Below are positions 22,691-33,776 of a DNA stretch of 64,000 bases, in pieces. The DNA comes from Thereva unica (lineage: Eukaryota; Arthropoda; Insecta; Diptera; Therevidae), in contig CATLJY010000148.1 in the NCBI GenBank assembly GCA_949987705.1, forward strand, positions 1 to 64,000, given 5' to 3'. Every line of letters starts with the position of its first letter. Position 1 is the first letter of the stretch. The notes under the pieces are model-generated. The model was given only the letters and a program-made list of their open reading frames with translations, was not told where the DNA came from and did no database searches. The translations under genes and the position numbers were made by a program.

Positions 22691-23088
22691 AAGTCTGACA
22701 AGTACTTAACAGTTCAGTTTTGCTAATATCTCCGGAAAGCTGTGGAATTTCCAAATGAAGTCATTCGCTTCTCAGTTTGTCAACGGCTCTTCAGCCCGCT
22801 CAATACGAATTTGAACACCCGCTTTAGTGCAACGAACGGAATACCGAGGAAATGTTTGTTTTCTAACGTTCAGGAAAAACAAATTCTCTAGAAAAATCTT
22901 TTGGATTTACTACTATTATAGTTATTTGAACCTGTTTCTCTCGGGATTGCTTTGTCCTCAGTTCTAATACTAGCCAAGTGCTAAACGTAAAACTATTTTG
23001 TAAGAAGTCAGTTTATTCCATCTTCGTTCATCATACTGGGAAGTTAATCGTGTGGACCGAAGGGGTCAAACCTACAAACCTAGTTTGA
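22691..23088. other. No gene recognised (right part of composite block)
   Basis: About 400 bp between the LINE-A poly-A and the resumption of the Tc1 arm. No ORF or repeat beyond the ATACTGGGAAGTTAA phrase noted for the block. Confidence 0.4.
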
Positions 23089-23462
23089 GTTTGTGATTGT
23101 TTTTTATTCTGTTAAACAGCATTTTATGATTAAATCTTGTATAAAGATAAGAAAATAGAGTATTGTGTTATGATTCACATAAATTTGCATTAAATTAGCG
23201 AATTATTATTAGTCAAAATGATGGAGTTATGAAGGTACCAAAAATTCTTATTTTTAAGTAGCATCAATTTTGCGCTATAATTTCAAAAATATAATAACTA
23301 TTAGTTTATTTCAAACGGTTTAAATTTGGGTGTTAATGTCTTAAACAGTCATTCTTTATCATTTGAGTCCCTAACCCTGTGGTGTGTTCTGAACGCACTA
23401 GAACAGTCTAAATTCATTCTCGTCGTTGTTTAAATGCGCAAAACCGATTGTAATAGTTAGAA

Positions 23463-24490
23463 ATGGCTCGTAAAAAGAAAATTTCCCTTGAAAAACGTTC
23501 CCAAATTCCTTTTTTGAGAAAATTGGGCCAAAACATTCATAAAATTGCAAATATTGTCGGTGTTTCAAGTGTCAAGACGGCGTTGTTCCATCAAGTGTCA
23601 AGACGGCGTTGAAGCCGTTCGCCGAAACAAACTCAAATATTAATCGAAAACGCTCTGGCCGACCTAGAAAAACAAATCCAGCTGATGATCAACACATTTT
23701 ATTGATGAGCAAGCAAAATTGATTCAAAACAACACCAGACATTCGTGCTGACATCAACCCTGACGAACTCAATTTCGGTGGATACTGTTAAACTTCGTTT
23801 ACGAGAGAAGGGATATTTTAGTCGCGTTGCTGTGAAAAACTCACTTCTACGACCACAAAACAAGCGGAAAAGATAATTTTTCGCTAGAAAATAAAAAGAT
23901 TGGTCAGTAGATCAGTGGAAATCTGTGTTATGGACCGATGAATCAAAGTTCAAGATTTTTGAATCCAGTATGTTCGTCGAAATAAAGATGAGCGGTATAA
24001 TCCCCAATGTATTGCGCCAACAGTTAAACATGGCGGAGGCTCCGCTATGGTCTGGGGGTGTTTCAGCTAGGATGGTGTTGGAAAACTGGTCAAAATCGAA
24101 GGAATAATGCAGAAGAAACACTATCACAATATTATTTAATGAAGTGCCATTCCATCTGGCGTTGGCTTGATCGGCAACGGATTCATCTTCAACAAGATAA
24201 TGATCCCGAACACACCTCCCATCTATGCATGAACTATGTACGGTCCAAGGAAGAGGAAGGTGTGCTCAAAATCACGGATTGGCCACCGCAATCCCCTGAC
24301 GTGAACTCGATCGAATTATTTATTAAGGGATAAGCTGGACCGGCAGGTAAAAACCTGCACTTGACCAGCGAAAACCAGCTGTTCGACAGTCTAAAAGTGG
24401 CTTGGGACAATCTCGCAACTAATACACTTCAAAAATTGGTCGATAGGCTTCCAAAAATTTGCGATGCAATCATCAAAACACGATGTTGAC
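23463..24490 (+). pseudogene. Tc1-like transposase, broken
   Basis: Begins MARKKKISLEKRSQIPFL with a helix-turn-helix-like start (RKLGQNIHKIANIVGVS). A partial duplication of about 25 bp (CAAGTGTCAAGACGGCGTTG twice, near 23567 and 23592) disrupts the frame. Later pieces include [13 protein letters not shown] (first catalytic Asp), [25 protein letters not shown] (second Asp), WPPQSPDVNSIELF (Glu) and a C-terminus with SLKVAWDNLATNTLQKLVD. Several frame changes and stops separate them. Overall length and motif order equal a normal Tc1 transposase of about 340 residues. Inactive. Confidence 0.88.
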
Positions 24491-24718
24491 ACATTGATGA
24501 AAAAAACCTGATTTGACTTATCGTGACATTCACGGTATTTTTAAGTATTTCTATACAAAATTTGCATTTAATTAACATAAATCATAACAAAATAGCTTAT
24601 TTTCTAGTTTATATAGAAGATGTAATCATAAAATGCTGTTGAACACAGTAAAAAACAATGACAAACTTAAAAAATCGATTTTTTCGATGATGTCCTTATA
24701 CTTTTGCACGATAGTGTA

Positions 24719-24899
24719 CAATAGGCCAAACGAATAGCCTTTTGACATCACACAAGGAAAAAAAATGCCTCCATCCTATATTTTTAAAATGTCTGGTTTT
24801 TATTAGCTCGCTTTCTTGTCTGTCTGTTTGTGCAGTACAAATTGTGCAATCGATTTTTTGAGTACTTCCGTTCATCAGACCGATTGCGCACAGCATTAG
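24719..24899. other. No gene recognised
   Basis: Spacer between the Tc1 right end and the satellite block; no features seen. Confidence 0.4.
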
Positions 24900-25207
24900 C
24901 TCCGGTGACAATGCAATATAGTGTACTCAATACACCGCTAAATCCATGGCGACTGTCTCAAGACGGCGGGTTACCACGTTGTTCAAAACCCCCTCGCCGT
25001 GGGGATCAAATTAAAGGGCATATAAGTAGAATACAATAAGCAATATAGTATACTCAATATACAGTTAGATCCACGGAGGTTATCTTAAGAGGGCGGATTA
25101 CCATTTTGTTTACAACACCCTCGACATAAAATAAAAGGATATGATAAGTAAAATACAATAAGCAATATAGTATACTCCATGTACAGTTAGGACCATGGCG
25201 GCCATCT
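24900..25207 (-). repeat. 128-bp-type satellite, left of LINE-B
   Basis: Two to three units with AATATAGTATACTCAATATA, ATCCATGGCG and GGGCGGATTACCA-type phrases, the reverse complement of the satellite at 47216-49262. It ends GGCGGCCATCT where LINE-B begins and resumes after LINE-B at 36978 as ATCTCAAGAGGGGGAATTAC. Confidence 0.8.
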
Positions 25208-25237
25208 GAGTGAGAGTGATGCTTATCGAGTAGACGT

Positions 25238-26311
25238 GTGTCGCGAAGCTCCCTAATTATTTTAAAAAATTATCGCTTATTCCGAATTTTTCTAAATTTT
25301 TCCACACTAAATTCCCGGCGTGTAATCTTACCTTTGTGGTGCACTGCAGTTTATTTTCCTAAAACAATTTTCAAAGTTACAAAAACATTAAAAAATAAAA
25401 AAAAAATTCCTAAACCGCAAGTGAGATCCACTACCCGAAAACTTGGTGACTCAGATGCCGCAATTCCCGCCAAAATCAAAATTCCAGATCATTCATCCAG
25501 CACACGTAATGGCAGCAGCAGCAGCAGGACACCACGATCGACTTCCATTGCTGCCCCAGACAACAACCTTGAACTTCTGGAGAAAAGGCTTTTGTCCCAC
25601 TTGCATCGTATGCTGGACGACCAATATTCAGCGTTTGAGGAACGTCTAAAGCAGCTCTCCTCGCAGCTCACCCATTTATCTACCCAAATGGAAGAAGTTT
25701 CCAATTCCCTAAATAAGCAAGTAAGTGGAGTGAAAGAAGATGTTGAGTCCGTTCAGCATGATGTGGCGGTATTGTCCAATGAGTTAGAGGACCTACGTCG
25801 GCAGTCAAGGCTCCAAGATGTGGTCGTTAGAGGTATTCCTGCCACCGACAACGACAAACCGAGGCAGATTTTAAATCAGCTCGCCTCCACCATTGGGCAT
25901 GAACTGACGCCTTATGTTAATGTGTTTCGCCCACTACAGCGCCGAAGGGTTGAAGCTCAAGCTGGTAATGTGAGAAAGGCAAGCTCATTGCTGATTATTA
26001 AATTCCCGTCAGCCAACGAGCAGCTCGAGTTCTTGCGAAAAAGTCGCCAGCACGGACCTATTGCGCTGAAAAATTTGAATTTGGGATTTGCCTCTGACAG
26101 CCTGATTCGAATTAATGAAAGCTTGACGAGTAAAAACAGCGACATCCTCCAGACTGCACGTAAGCTCCAACGAAGGAATCTCGTTTCCACTGCCTTCACT
26201 CGTCGAGGGCAAGTATATGTGCAGTTGCAGAAAAATGAGCCGCCTAAATTATTCACGTCAGCACTCGACCTGAACGACGCCGTCAGTCCAGCCTCCACAT
26301 CAGGAGTATAA
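25238..26311 (+). CDS. LINE-B ORF1 nucleic-acid-binding protein
   Basis: The open frame of 357 codons starts at GTG; the first ATG in frame is only at 25610, so the true start may be mutated or non-canonical. N-terminal part is basic and Ser-rich (RSTTRKLG, SSSSRTPRSTS). A coiled coil with regular hydrophobic spacing follows (about residues 113-190, LLEKRLLSHLHRML to LSNELEDLRRQSR). A folded domain then starts DVVVRGIPATDNDKPRQIL and contains VFRPLQRRR and LLIIKFPSANEQ, resembling the RRM-like part of LINE ORF1 proteins. Such proteins coat element RNA and act as chaperones. ORF2 starts 293 bp downstream of the stop. Confidence 0.75.
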   Translation: MSRSSLIILKNYRLFRIFLNFSTLNSRRVILPLWCTAVYFPKTIFKVTKTLKNKKKIPKPQVRSTTRKLGDSDAAIPAKIKIPDHSSSTRNGSSSSRTPRSTSIAAPDNNLELLEKRLLSHLHRMLDDQYSAFEERLKQLSSQLTHLSTQMEEVSNSLNKQVSGVKEDVESVQHDVAVLSNELEDLRRQSRLQDVVVRGIPATDNDKPRQILNQLASTIGHELTPYVNVFRPLQRRRVEAQAGNVRKASSLLIIKFPSANEQLEFLRKSRQHGPIALKNLNLGFASDSLIRINESLTSKNSDILQTARKLQRRNLVSTAFTRRGQVYVQLQKNEPPKLFTSALDLNDAVSPASTSGV

Positions 26312-29226
26312 TTTGGAAATCTGGAACAACAAGCCGGCGCCTGGGAGCTTGGTATGCGTCTGTTTATAATTTTTTCTTTTTTGGTTCTTTGGTTTTTTAT
26401 TTTTGATCTAATTTCTTTTATATTTATTTTTGTTTTTGTTCTGTTTTTCTGTTTAATTTTTGAAAATATTTTCTTTTTTTTTTCTTTCTCATGTTTTCTG
26501 TAATGTTGGGATATTGCTGTAAGTCGTTAGAATTATTAATAATGTCGCATCCTGGACTCATTTTGCTATCTCGTGTTGATGACTTCGGGTAGTTGGCTTT
26601 AATATGAACAAAATCAGAACTTTGCTTAACATCTTTGAAAGTCGAGCTCAAGGTTTAAATGTTTGTCACATTAATGCGCGCAGTTTATGCAATAAAATGG
26701 ACGAACTTAGGGAAATTTTTCGTGAGTCAAATATTCATGTTATACTGGTATCCGAAGCCTCATTACGCCATCATGTGCCGTCGAAACTTGTATCCATAAA
26801 AGGTTATAACCTATTTCGAAATGATAGGAAAAATAGCTCTGGTGGTGGAGTAGCTATTTATGTTAAGGACAGTTTTCGATCCCTAAAAGTTAAGGAATCC
26901 GTTTCAAGTGCTCTAGAGTTCCTTAGCATTGAAATTAATAATGGCTACAGTAAATGTCTTGTTTCTGTGGTTTATTGTCCTCCTCGAATTTTCACTATTT
27001 CTGAAGCTAGCGAGTTGGAAGAGTGGCTCTCCGATGTTTCCCATAAGTACGACAATATCTTATTTGGAGGAGATTTTAATGTTAATATTTTATGTAATAA
27101 TGCCCGTTCGAAAAACTTCCTTGAGTTTTTCAATACCTTCGACCTTAAACCCGTTAATCGACTTCCAACGTATTGTGATACTAATAATCCATCATTGCTG
27201 GATATATTTTTTGTGCCGAATGTGGACAATGTATTATTTCATAATCAAATTAGCCCACCCAGTTATCTCGATCATGACATCCTCTATCTCTGCTTAAATT
27301 TCAAAGTTGAAAAAGCACAGCAAAAACTTTTCACATATCGTGATTACAAATCCATTGATATACCAGCCCTATTACAAGGATGTGCCTCTCTTCCATGGAA
27401 TGGTACATATAGTATCATTGACATTGACGAAAAAGTAGAATATTTCAATTCACTATGTAACTTTCTGCATGAATCTTTTGCTCCGGTCAAAACGAAACGT
27501 ATGCTTTCTACTATCTTCCCTTGGTTTTCCTCTCAAATTAACCGATTGATTTCTGAAAGGGAATTCTTATTCAGAAGATATAAGAAAAATAAAACTGTTG
27601 TGAATTTAGAAAGGTATAAATATGTTCGGAACTTAGTAACCTCTGCCATCCGTAGGGAAAAACTACGATTCTTTTCGTCAAAGCTTAGTCCTAATTTGCC
27701 TGCAAAGAAATTTTGGGCCAACATAAAGCAACTTGGAATCCATGGAAATGACTCTGTAGCCCAGGCCAATCTTAGCGTGAATGAGTTCAATAAATATTTC
27801 ACAGCTGCAACGAGCAAAGTTGGTGATAATAATTGCTCTACGTTTACTGTTAATAATACTGGTACATTTAGTTTCCGCAACGTGGACAACGAAGAAGTAC
27901 GTAAAGCCTTCTATGCTATTAAGTCCAACGCCACTGGGCAGGACAACCTCCCACCTATATTTCTCAAACTAATTCTTCCTGTAATTCTCCCATACATATC
28001 TCATATTTTTAATAGCTGTCTCATGAAATCACATTTTCCGCTTCAATGGAAAAAGGCGAAAGTAATTGCACTACCTAAATGTAAATCTCCAAGTAGTCTT
28101 GCAGACTATCGTCCTATAAGTATCTTATGTTTTTTAGGTAAGGTACTAGAAAAAATAATGGCTTGGCAAATTGACAGCCACTGTGAGACGGGGTCCCTAT
28201 TGAGTCGGGCACAGTCAGGCTTTCGCAAAGGCAAAAGCTGTGAAACTGCACTTCTGAAGGTTACTACTGACCTTCGAATGGCTCTTGACTCAGGTAATGT
28301 TGCTTTCCTCGTTCTTCTTGACTTCAGTAAGGCTTTCGATAGTGTTGACCACATGCGCCTTTTTACCAAATTGGCAACCCACATGAGGTTTACATCCTCT
28401 GCTACCTCTTTAATCCGTAGTTACCTGCAGAATCGTTCACAAAAAGTATGGTTACATAACTCGATTTCGGATCCCTTACCGATAACCTGCGGCGTTCCAC
28501 AGGGCTCCATACTAGGTCCATTACTCTTCTCTATGTACATAAATGATCTTAGCAGTGTCGTGACAAGCTGCAAGCTCCACATGTATGCAGATGATGTTCA
28601 GATCTATTTAAGCAGCCCCCTTGGACTGGCTGAGAACTGTATTGCGAACATAAATGCAGATCTCAAGCGTATTTATCAATGGTCTGTGTCCAACCGTCTA
28701 CAACTTAATGCCTCTAAATCCTGTTGCATTCCAATGTATAGGAGTAAATTAGATAGCGTCCGTTTTCCTCCTATCGTTCTTATGAACACACGGCTACCTT
28801 ATCAAACGCGTGTCATTAATCTAGGCGTTTATCTGAACTCTCAGCTTACCTGCTGCGATCATATTTCTCATACATTAGCCGCGTTCTTTTTACACCGTGA
28901 TCCGGATCAGATCATTACCTTTCAAGTAAACCAACAACAACAACTTGATCCAGCAAAAATTTGGATCAAAATCTATGATCCAAAAGTAGCTCAGGTTGCG
29001 ACCATATCGGAGACACATCTCATTGGAAATTCCAGTTGTTTTTTAATTTTGAAAGTTGCTTCTTCTGGTAAATTTAGTTTTGTGGCGTGGTATTTCTGCA
29101 AAATTTGACGTTCGAACATTGTTTATAAAATTATTGGCGGAAAACCTTAATTCAGGTGAGTATTTTATAAAAAATTGATTTTAAAAGGAATATAAATAAT
29201 TTTAAAAGGAATATATTTGTAGAAAA

Positions 29227-30112
29227 ATGGAAAAAAGCAGAAGAATTTGGACCAAGGAGGAAACCACGGCCTTTTTAAATGCATATTCTGCAAGGAAAGC
29301 AGAATTTCTACATACAAAAAAGAAAAAACTGGCCATGGCAAATGTCTTAGAAGACTTAATTTCACAGGGAGTATTAGTAAGTTTAATTTTTATTTACATA
29401 TTGATTTTTATGTACATTATGAGTGATTGTGATATTTGGTTTCAAAATTTTCAATTTTAATTTTTGTTAATAAGTTTGGTAACGTGAAATAGATTTGATT
29501 CATATTTCTTGTGGCCTGTATCCTCCTTGTAAATTGAATTCGAGATCCGTTCTAAGATCTTCTTTTTTCATCATTCCTCTTGCATCTGATTTTATTTACA
29601 ATTGTCTGATTAAGTCTTTCATTTAAACCATTAGAAAATGGTGCATTTACTGCTGTGAAAATTAGTTGTATACATATAGTATGTTAAGTCATCTAATTCT
29701 TCATATGTTTTCTAGCTTTGATATTCATTTTTCCCAGTGGAACTCCGTTGATATTTAGGAATTTAGTTTACCAAGTTCAAGGAATTCAAAATCACTTAGG
29801 GAAATATAATGTACTTTCCTTACATATAGTATATTTAGGAAAAAATATTTAAACTATTCTTTCTTACAGACACAGGCAACAACGGTAGAAATGCTCCAGG
29901 TTAAATTAAAAAACCTGTTGAGAGCATTTAAAAGTGGAGTGGACAACAGCAAGAGAACGGGTGCAGGGCCTTGTAATGTGCCGTACGAGGACTTGATGCA
30001 GGAAATATTTGGAGAACGTCCTATTATTTCCAACAACCACACATTAGATTTGTGTGGGCAACCGGTAGAACCTTTGCCGGTTTCAGTGTCATTGGATTTG
30101 TGTGGGCAATAA
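29227..30112 (+). CDS. Harbinger Myb/SANT-like DNA-binding protein, two exons
   Basis: Exon 1 (29227-29376) encodes a trihelix-like start: WTKEETTAFLNAYSARKAEF and KKKLAMANVLEDL. A phase-0 intron runs from GTAAGT at 29377 to TTCTTACAG at 29869. Exon 2 from 29870 continues with TVEMLQVKLKNLLRAF, RTGAGPCNVPYEDL and EIFGERP, which completes the Myb-like domain. In family members this protein helps the transposase enter the nucleus and bind the ends. A TAA at 30110-30112 ends it early within a 48-bp repeat; the same frame continues to about 30290 with a Lys-rich tail, so the stop may be a point mutation. Confidence 0.8.
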
Positions 30113-30187
30113 GTAGAACCTTTGCCGGTTTCAGCGACTATAGATTTGTGTGGGCAAGAAATACAACCGGCGCCAATTGCTGCATTA
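30044..30187 (+). repeat. Three 48-bp in-frame repeats in the Myb-like gene
   Basis: Units begin at 30044, 30092 and 30140 (DLCGQ followed by PVEPLPVS or a variant). The spacing is 16 codons. The second unit carries the TAA stop. Confidence 0.85.
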
Positions 30188-30407
30188 AGTCCGGTTCAGG
30201 AAGAAAGCACCAAAAAGGACACCAGAACAAAAAAGGCAAAAAAAAGCAATAAAGAAAAGAAAGAAATATTTTTTGAAAAAAAAAACTAAAATTGTACGAA
30301 ATTCATTTGCAGAAGAAATTGGACAAAAGAGAAGAAGATTCAAAGGCTAAAGAGAGACGCCATCAAGAAAAAATGGCTTTATTCACCAATTATTAGTTTT
30401 ATTATAA

Positions 30408-30620
30408 ATTTATTTTGTTTGTTTTTTATTATGTAGGAAGAATTTCTATTTATGTTTATGTATATGAATTGTTTTTTATTTATTTATTTTAACGTTTATT
30501 TTAGTTATATTTTGAATTTATTTTGTTTGTTTTTTATTTGGTAGGAAGAATTTCTATTTATGTTTATTTATGTAAATAAATTGTTTTTTATTTATTTATT
30601 TTAACGTTTATTTTAATATT
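30408..30620. repeat. 108-bp tandem duplication, Harbinger interior
   Basis: ATTTATTTTGTTTGTTTTTT at 30408 recurs at 30516, with GGAAGAATTTCTATTTATG and TTAACGTTTATTTTA following in both. Lies between the two convergent genes. Confidence 0.8.
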
Positions 30621-31540
30621 TATTTTACATTATGAAATTATTTTATTTTACAACTTATGTTATATACAGAATAATGTCTGGCAAAATAAGACAATATATA
30701 TTCTCCATATAAATAATTTCCTATATTCATTGAAAAATCACAACTTTTCATTACGGTAAAATGATTTATGCCACTTTTTAGTTTAGAAAAGTTACAGTGG
30801 CGGTAATTTACTAAAATTTATGAACTAAACAATTCAAAGTAAAGAATTAACAATTTCTGTATTTTGGATCTTAGATAAAAATATTACAAAGTAAAATATC
30901 CAACAAAAATAAATTATCTTCAATCATAGAAAAACAAAAAAACAATCTTAAATCAAAGTTAAAACTAATAAAAAGCTGGATCTGTAGCCGACACGTGAAG
31001 CCTTATATTTTCTCCTCCACCTTCTAGTCTAAAGCAACATCCTTGAATTGCTCATACGGAAATAAAATAAAAAAATATAATTAAAAACTGTTAATGACCC
31101 TCTATACTACAATTTACCTAAAGTTAATGATAAAACATAAAAATAGCTATACCGCATCGTTGCTCTCCATTAGGAACATCGTTGTTATATCAGGAACAGG
31201 AAATCCACTTCAATTTCTTGTATGTAATTTTTTTTCAGCAAGCATTTCAGTACCGGAAGAAATTAAACAATATTAAGTAATGTTTCAATATTATGATATT
31301 CCAATAAAATTGTACCTGACCTTTTCTGTAGGCTTTTTTGGCATTCATATTTGATTTGTTCTTCCTCTTCTGTATCACTACCTGGCTCTTGTTATATTTT
31401 AACAAATAATCTTCCGATAAATCTCGACTATAATAATAAAAAAAGAAAACCAAATGTTAAACCAAAACATAAAATCCATTGTACAAAAATACTTGTACCC
31501 AAAATAAGAATCTGGAACTACATAATTGTAGTTAATGTCA

Positions 31541-33776
31541 TCAAAATTGCGCACCACTAATAACATTTTTAGTTATCATTTCGTTGATCAATCTGTCCCT
31601 TCTATTGATATTAGTTACCTCCTGATGAGAGTTATCGCTTACTTCAATAACAGATTCATTTAATTCTTCGTCTACATCGAATTCATCCTGATTGGCAATA
31701 CATATGTTGTGTAAAACACACGCAGCTACTACCAAATTAACCACCATATTTATGCGGATTTGTTCAGTAAAATGTAGGGGAGAGACGCAATGAAACGGAC
31801 ATTAAAATTTGAGAAAGTTTTTTTATCAAAAATACAAATTTGAAAAGATACCAATCACTTTAAATGAACCTTTAATTAACTGAGTAGAGAACACGCAATC
31901 ATTTATTATTTAAAAGATAACCGAAAATTATAAAAACAATTATTTTTGAATAGTCGCTTTTGTCCGTTTCATAACACACTACGCTTTGAATAGGACAGTA
32001 GGTGTTATGAAACGGACTAGAGTACACGAGTGGTACTTTACACACATAATATAGTTAAAATTAAAGCATATTCTTATTTAAATATAACCTTTATATATAG
32101 CCTTTATTCAGTAATCATTTTTATTTTCTGATGTTTATTTAATTGCAATTATTAATTAAACTTCATGGCGCAGAATAGGCTCGCGAATATTTTCGGTAGA
32201 ATTTTGCAGTAAAAGTGGTGAAATATTGTGTTTTATCACTTTTTACTGAACATGGATAATCAGTGATTAGTGATTTAATTAAAAAAAATTAAAAACATTG
32301 AGTGATTAAGTGTTTTTAAGTGTCCGTCTCAGTGCGTCGACACCTGTCCGATTCAGTGCGTAACTAACCTTAAAATTAAATTGACAAAATGCACGAACAC
32401 GGAATAAATTTTAAAAACTATTTAACTTTTAATATTTCACTTAATTATGTATAATGTCACATAAATCACCTAAAATACAATAAAAGTAATAAATTGCCTT
32501 TAGAAATTCTTATAAAAACCATTTTTTTTTTACTTTTTAAAGATAAAAACGCTTACGTCTCATACAATCAAGACAAATGGCCGCCTGCAACTGTGCTCTT
32601 TGTGGTGTAGTCTTTGAACATCAGTATTGCCAACAACAAAATTTGGATACATTAGTTCAGTAACTTTTCCTAAAACAGATACTGTCCGTTTCATGACGCG
32701 TCCGATTCATTGCGTATCTCCCCTAATATTCTTCTGAAGCGAGTTTTTAGGAGACCAAAAGCGTTTTCAATTATAACTCTCCCCGATGAATGTAACCTGT
32801 TGAATTCCCTTTGAGTCGTAGTTAAGTGTCCATTATCTTTGAATGGTGGTATTAACCAACCCAAGCATGAGTAGGCCGAATCTCCTAACAAGAAGGTATT
32901 GTTTGGAAAAGTTTCGTTTAAATTTTCTAAGGCCTTCCGATACAAGGAACTTCTTCGAAGGACGCGACTGTCGTGAAGGCTTCCGGGCTCGCCACAATAA
33001 ACGTTTATAAATTTTTTCTCCGAATCCACAACTGCTTGAAGAACTACGCTGTAATAACGTTTTCTATTGAAGTAGCTTTCTTTGTCTGTAGAAGGTGCTT
33101 TAATCTTTATATGGGAACCATCTATACATCCTAGAACTCCTGGAATTTTACAATTCCTTTCAAAAACATTAGAAATCCGCGCTAGGTGCTGTCCTTCGGG
33201 CCATTTTATAAATTCATGGCTAATTTTAATTAGCCAGGAAGAAACCCGTTCGACAATTCGCCAAGTACATGATTTAGTGACGCCGAACAAATTCGCAACT
33301 TCACGAAAAGAATTTGTGTTGGCCATGTACCATAAAAAAATATAAATTTCATTTTCTGCTCCAACTTTTGTTCGCCCTCTGTTCCGCGCGTTGCTGAAAA
33401 ACTCCGTTTCCTCATATCGATCTGCAACAAAATTTTTTTAAATAAATAAGAACACCTTGTATTTTTGATATCACTAACCAATCAGCATCTGGACAGTTGA
33501 CAGTTAATCGTAAATGCTTTTTAAAATCGGTATCACTGTATAGATGGATAGTATTTAAAAAGTTTGATACTTTATAGTGCTTTTCATAATATAATTCTTC
33601 CGATGAAGAATCGCTTGAATCGTCCTCACTCGAAAAGTCACTTGAAGATACATCATCCTCGGAATCTGACCAAAGCATCTATAAATTTAAATTGATATAA
33701 ATAAAGAGTAGCAAATACAATTAAAACTATATTTATTTTTACAAACCTCGATAGCTTCTTCTACGTTTATGTCCAT
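31541..33776 (-). pseudogene. Harbinger transposase (HARBI1-like), interrupted by a MITE
   Basis: Reading on minus: exon 1 (33776-33747, MDINVEEAIE) with a 68-bp intron (GTTTGT...TATAG), then an acidic Ser/Asp/Glu-rich exon from 33678 (WSDSEDDVSSSDFSSEDD), then the catalytic part from about 33430. That part has MANTNSFREVANLFGVTKSC (helix-turn-helix), GCIDGSHIKIKAP (first Asp), HDSRVLRRS, LLGDSAYSCLGWLIPPF (second Asp) and SGRVIIENAFGLLKTRFRRI (Glu). The frame breaks at 32725 where the MITE starts and resumes from 31774 with NMVVNLVVAACVLHNICI to a stop at 31541-31543. Without the MITE the two halves read on in one frame. The intron between 33484 and 33430 could not be placed in phase. It cuts and pastes the element. 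Confidence 0.85.
31777..32723. mobile_element. MITE-1, 947 bp, TA-flanked, inside the Harbinger transposase
   Basis: Ends GGGGAGAGACGCAATGAA and, reversed, GGGGAGATACGCAATGAA, flanked by TA at 31775-31776 and 32724-32725. The TA target suggests a Tc1/mariner-group mobiliser. The interior has several GAAACGGAC repeats on both strands and a stretch (32224-32310) similar to the foldback element at 42173-42848. No ORF. Confidence 0.9.

Larger units (their letters stand above)
14381..23088. other. Composite block inserted in the Tc1-like element
   Basis: Bounded by the interrupted Tc1 left arm. The left end has a small palindrome AACTTCC-CAGTATA-GGAAGTT and the right end an ATACTGGGAAGTTAA, so an inverted-repeat element may form the outer shell. 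The exact right end is uncertain (23048 or about 23088). Inside are a short tandem repeat, LINE-A with further nested elements, and 400 bp (22691-23088) without recognised content. Confidence 0.55.
14335..24716 (+). mobile_element. Tc1-like element split by an 8.7-kb insertion
   Basis: The left end CACTACCGTCCAAAAGTATA (14335) and the reverse complement of the right end, CACTATCGTGCAAAAGTATA (from 24716), match over about 50 bp. Both are flanked by TA (14333-14334 and 24717-24718), the Tc1/mariner target. The right arm continues GTTTGTCATTGTTTTTTACT inward, and the same arm reappears on the left side only at about 23088 (GAGTTTGTGATTGTTTTTTA). So the left arm is broken after roughly 50 bp by foreign DNA (14381-23088). 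A transposase remnant lies at 23463-24490. Without the insertion the element would be about 1.7 kb, normal for Tc1. Confidence 0.85.

Noticed and set aside
14382..23048. piggyBac-type element with TTAA duplication (TTAACTTCCCAGTAT / ATACTGGGAAGTTAA)
   Set aside because: The Tc1 left arm does not resume directly after the right TTAA but about 40 bp later, and no piggyBac transposase is seen. The inverted ends may be part of another element; the assignment was not supported.
28880..29108. C-terminal extension of LINE-B ORF2
   Set aside because: The frame happens to stay open into the Harbinger element; the true C-terminus resumes at 34195.
33430..33484. A defined intron in the Harbinger transposase (GTTAGT to TTGCAG)
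   Set aside because: Joining at these sites gives the wrong phase and a stop, so the boundary was left open.
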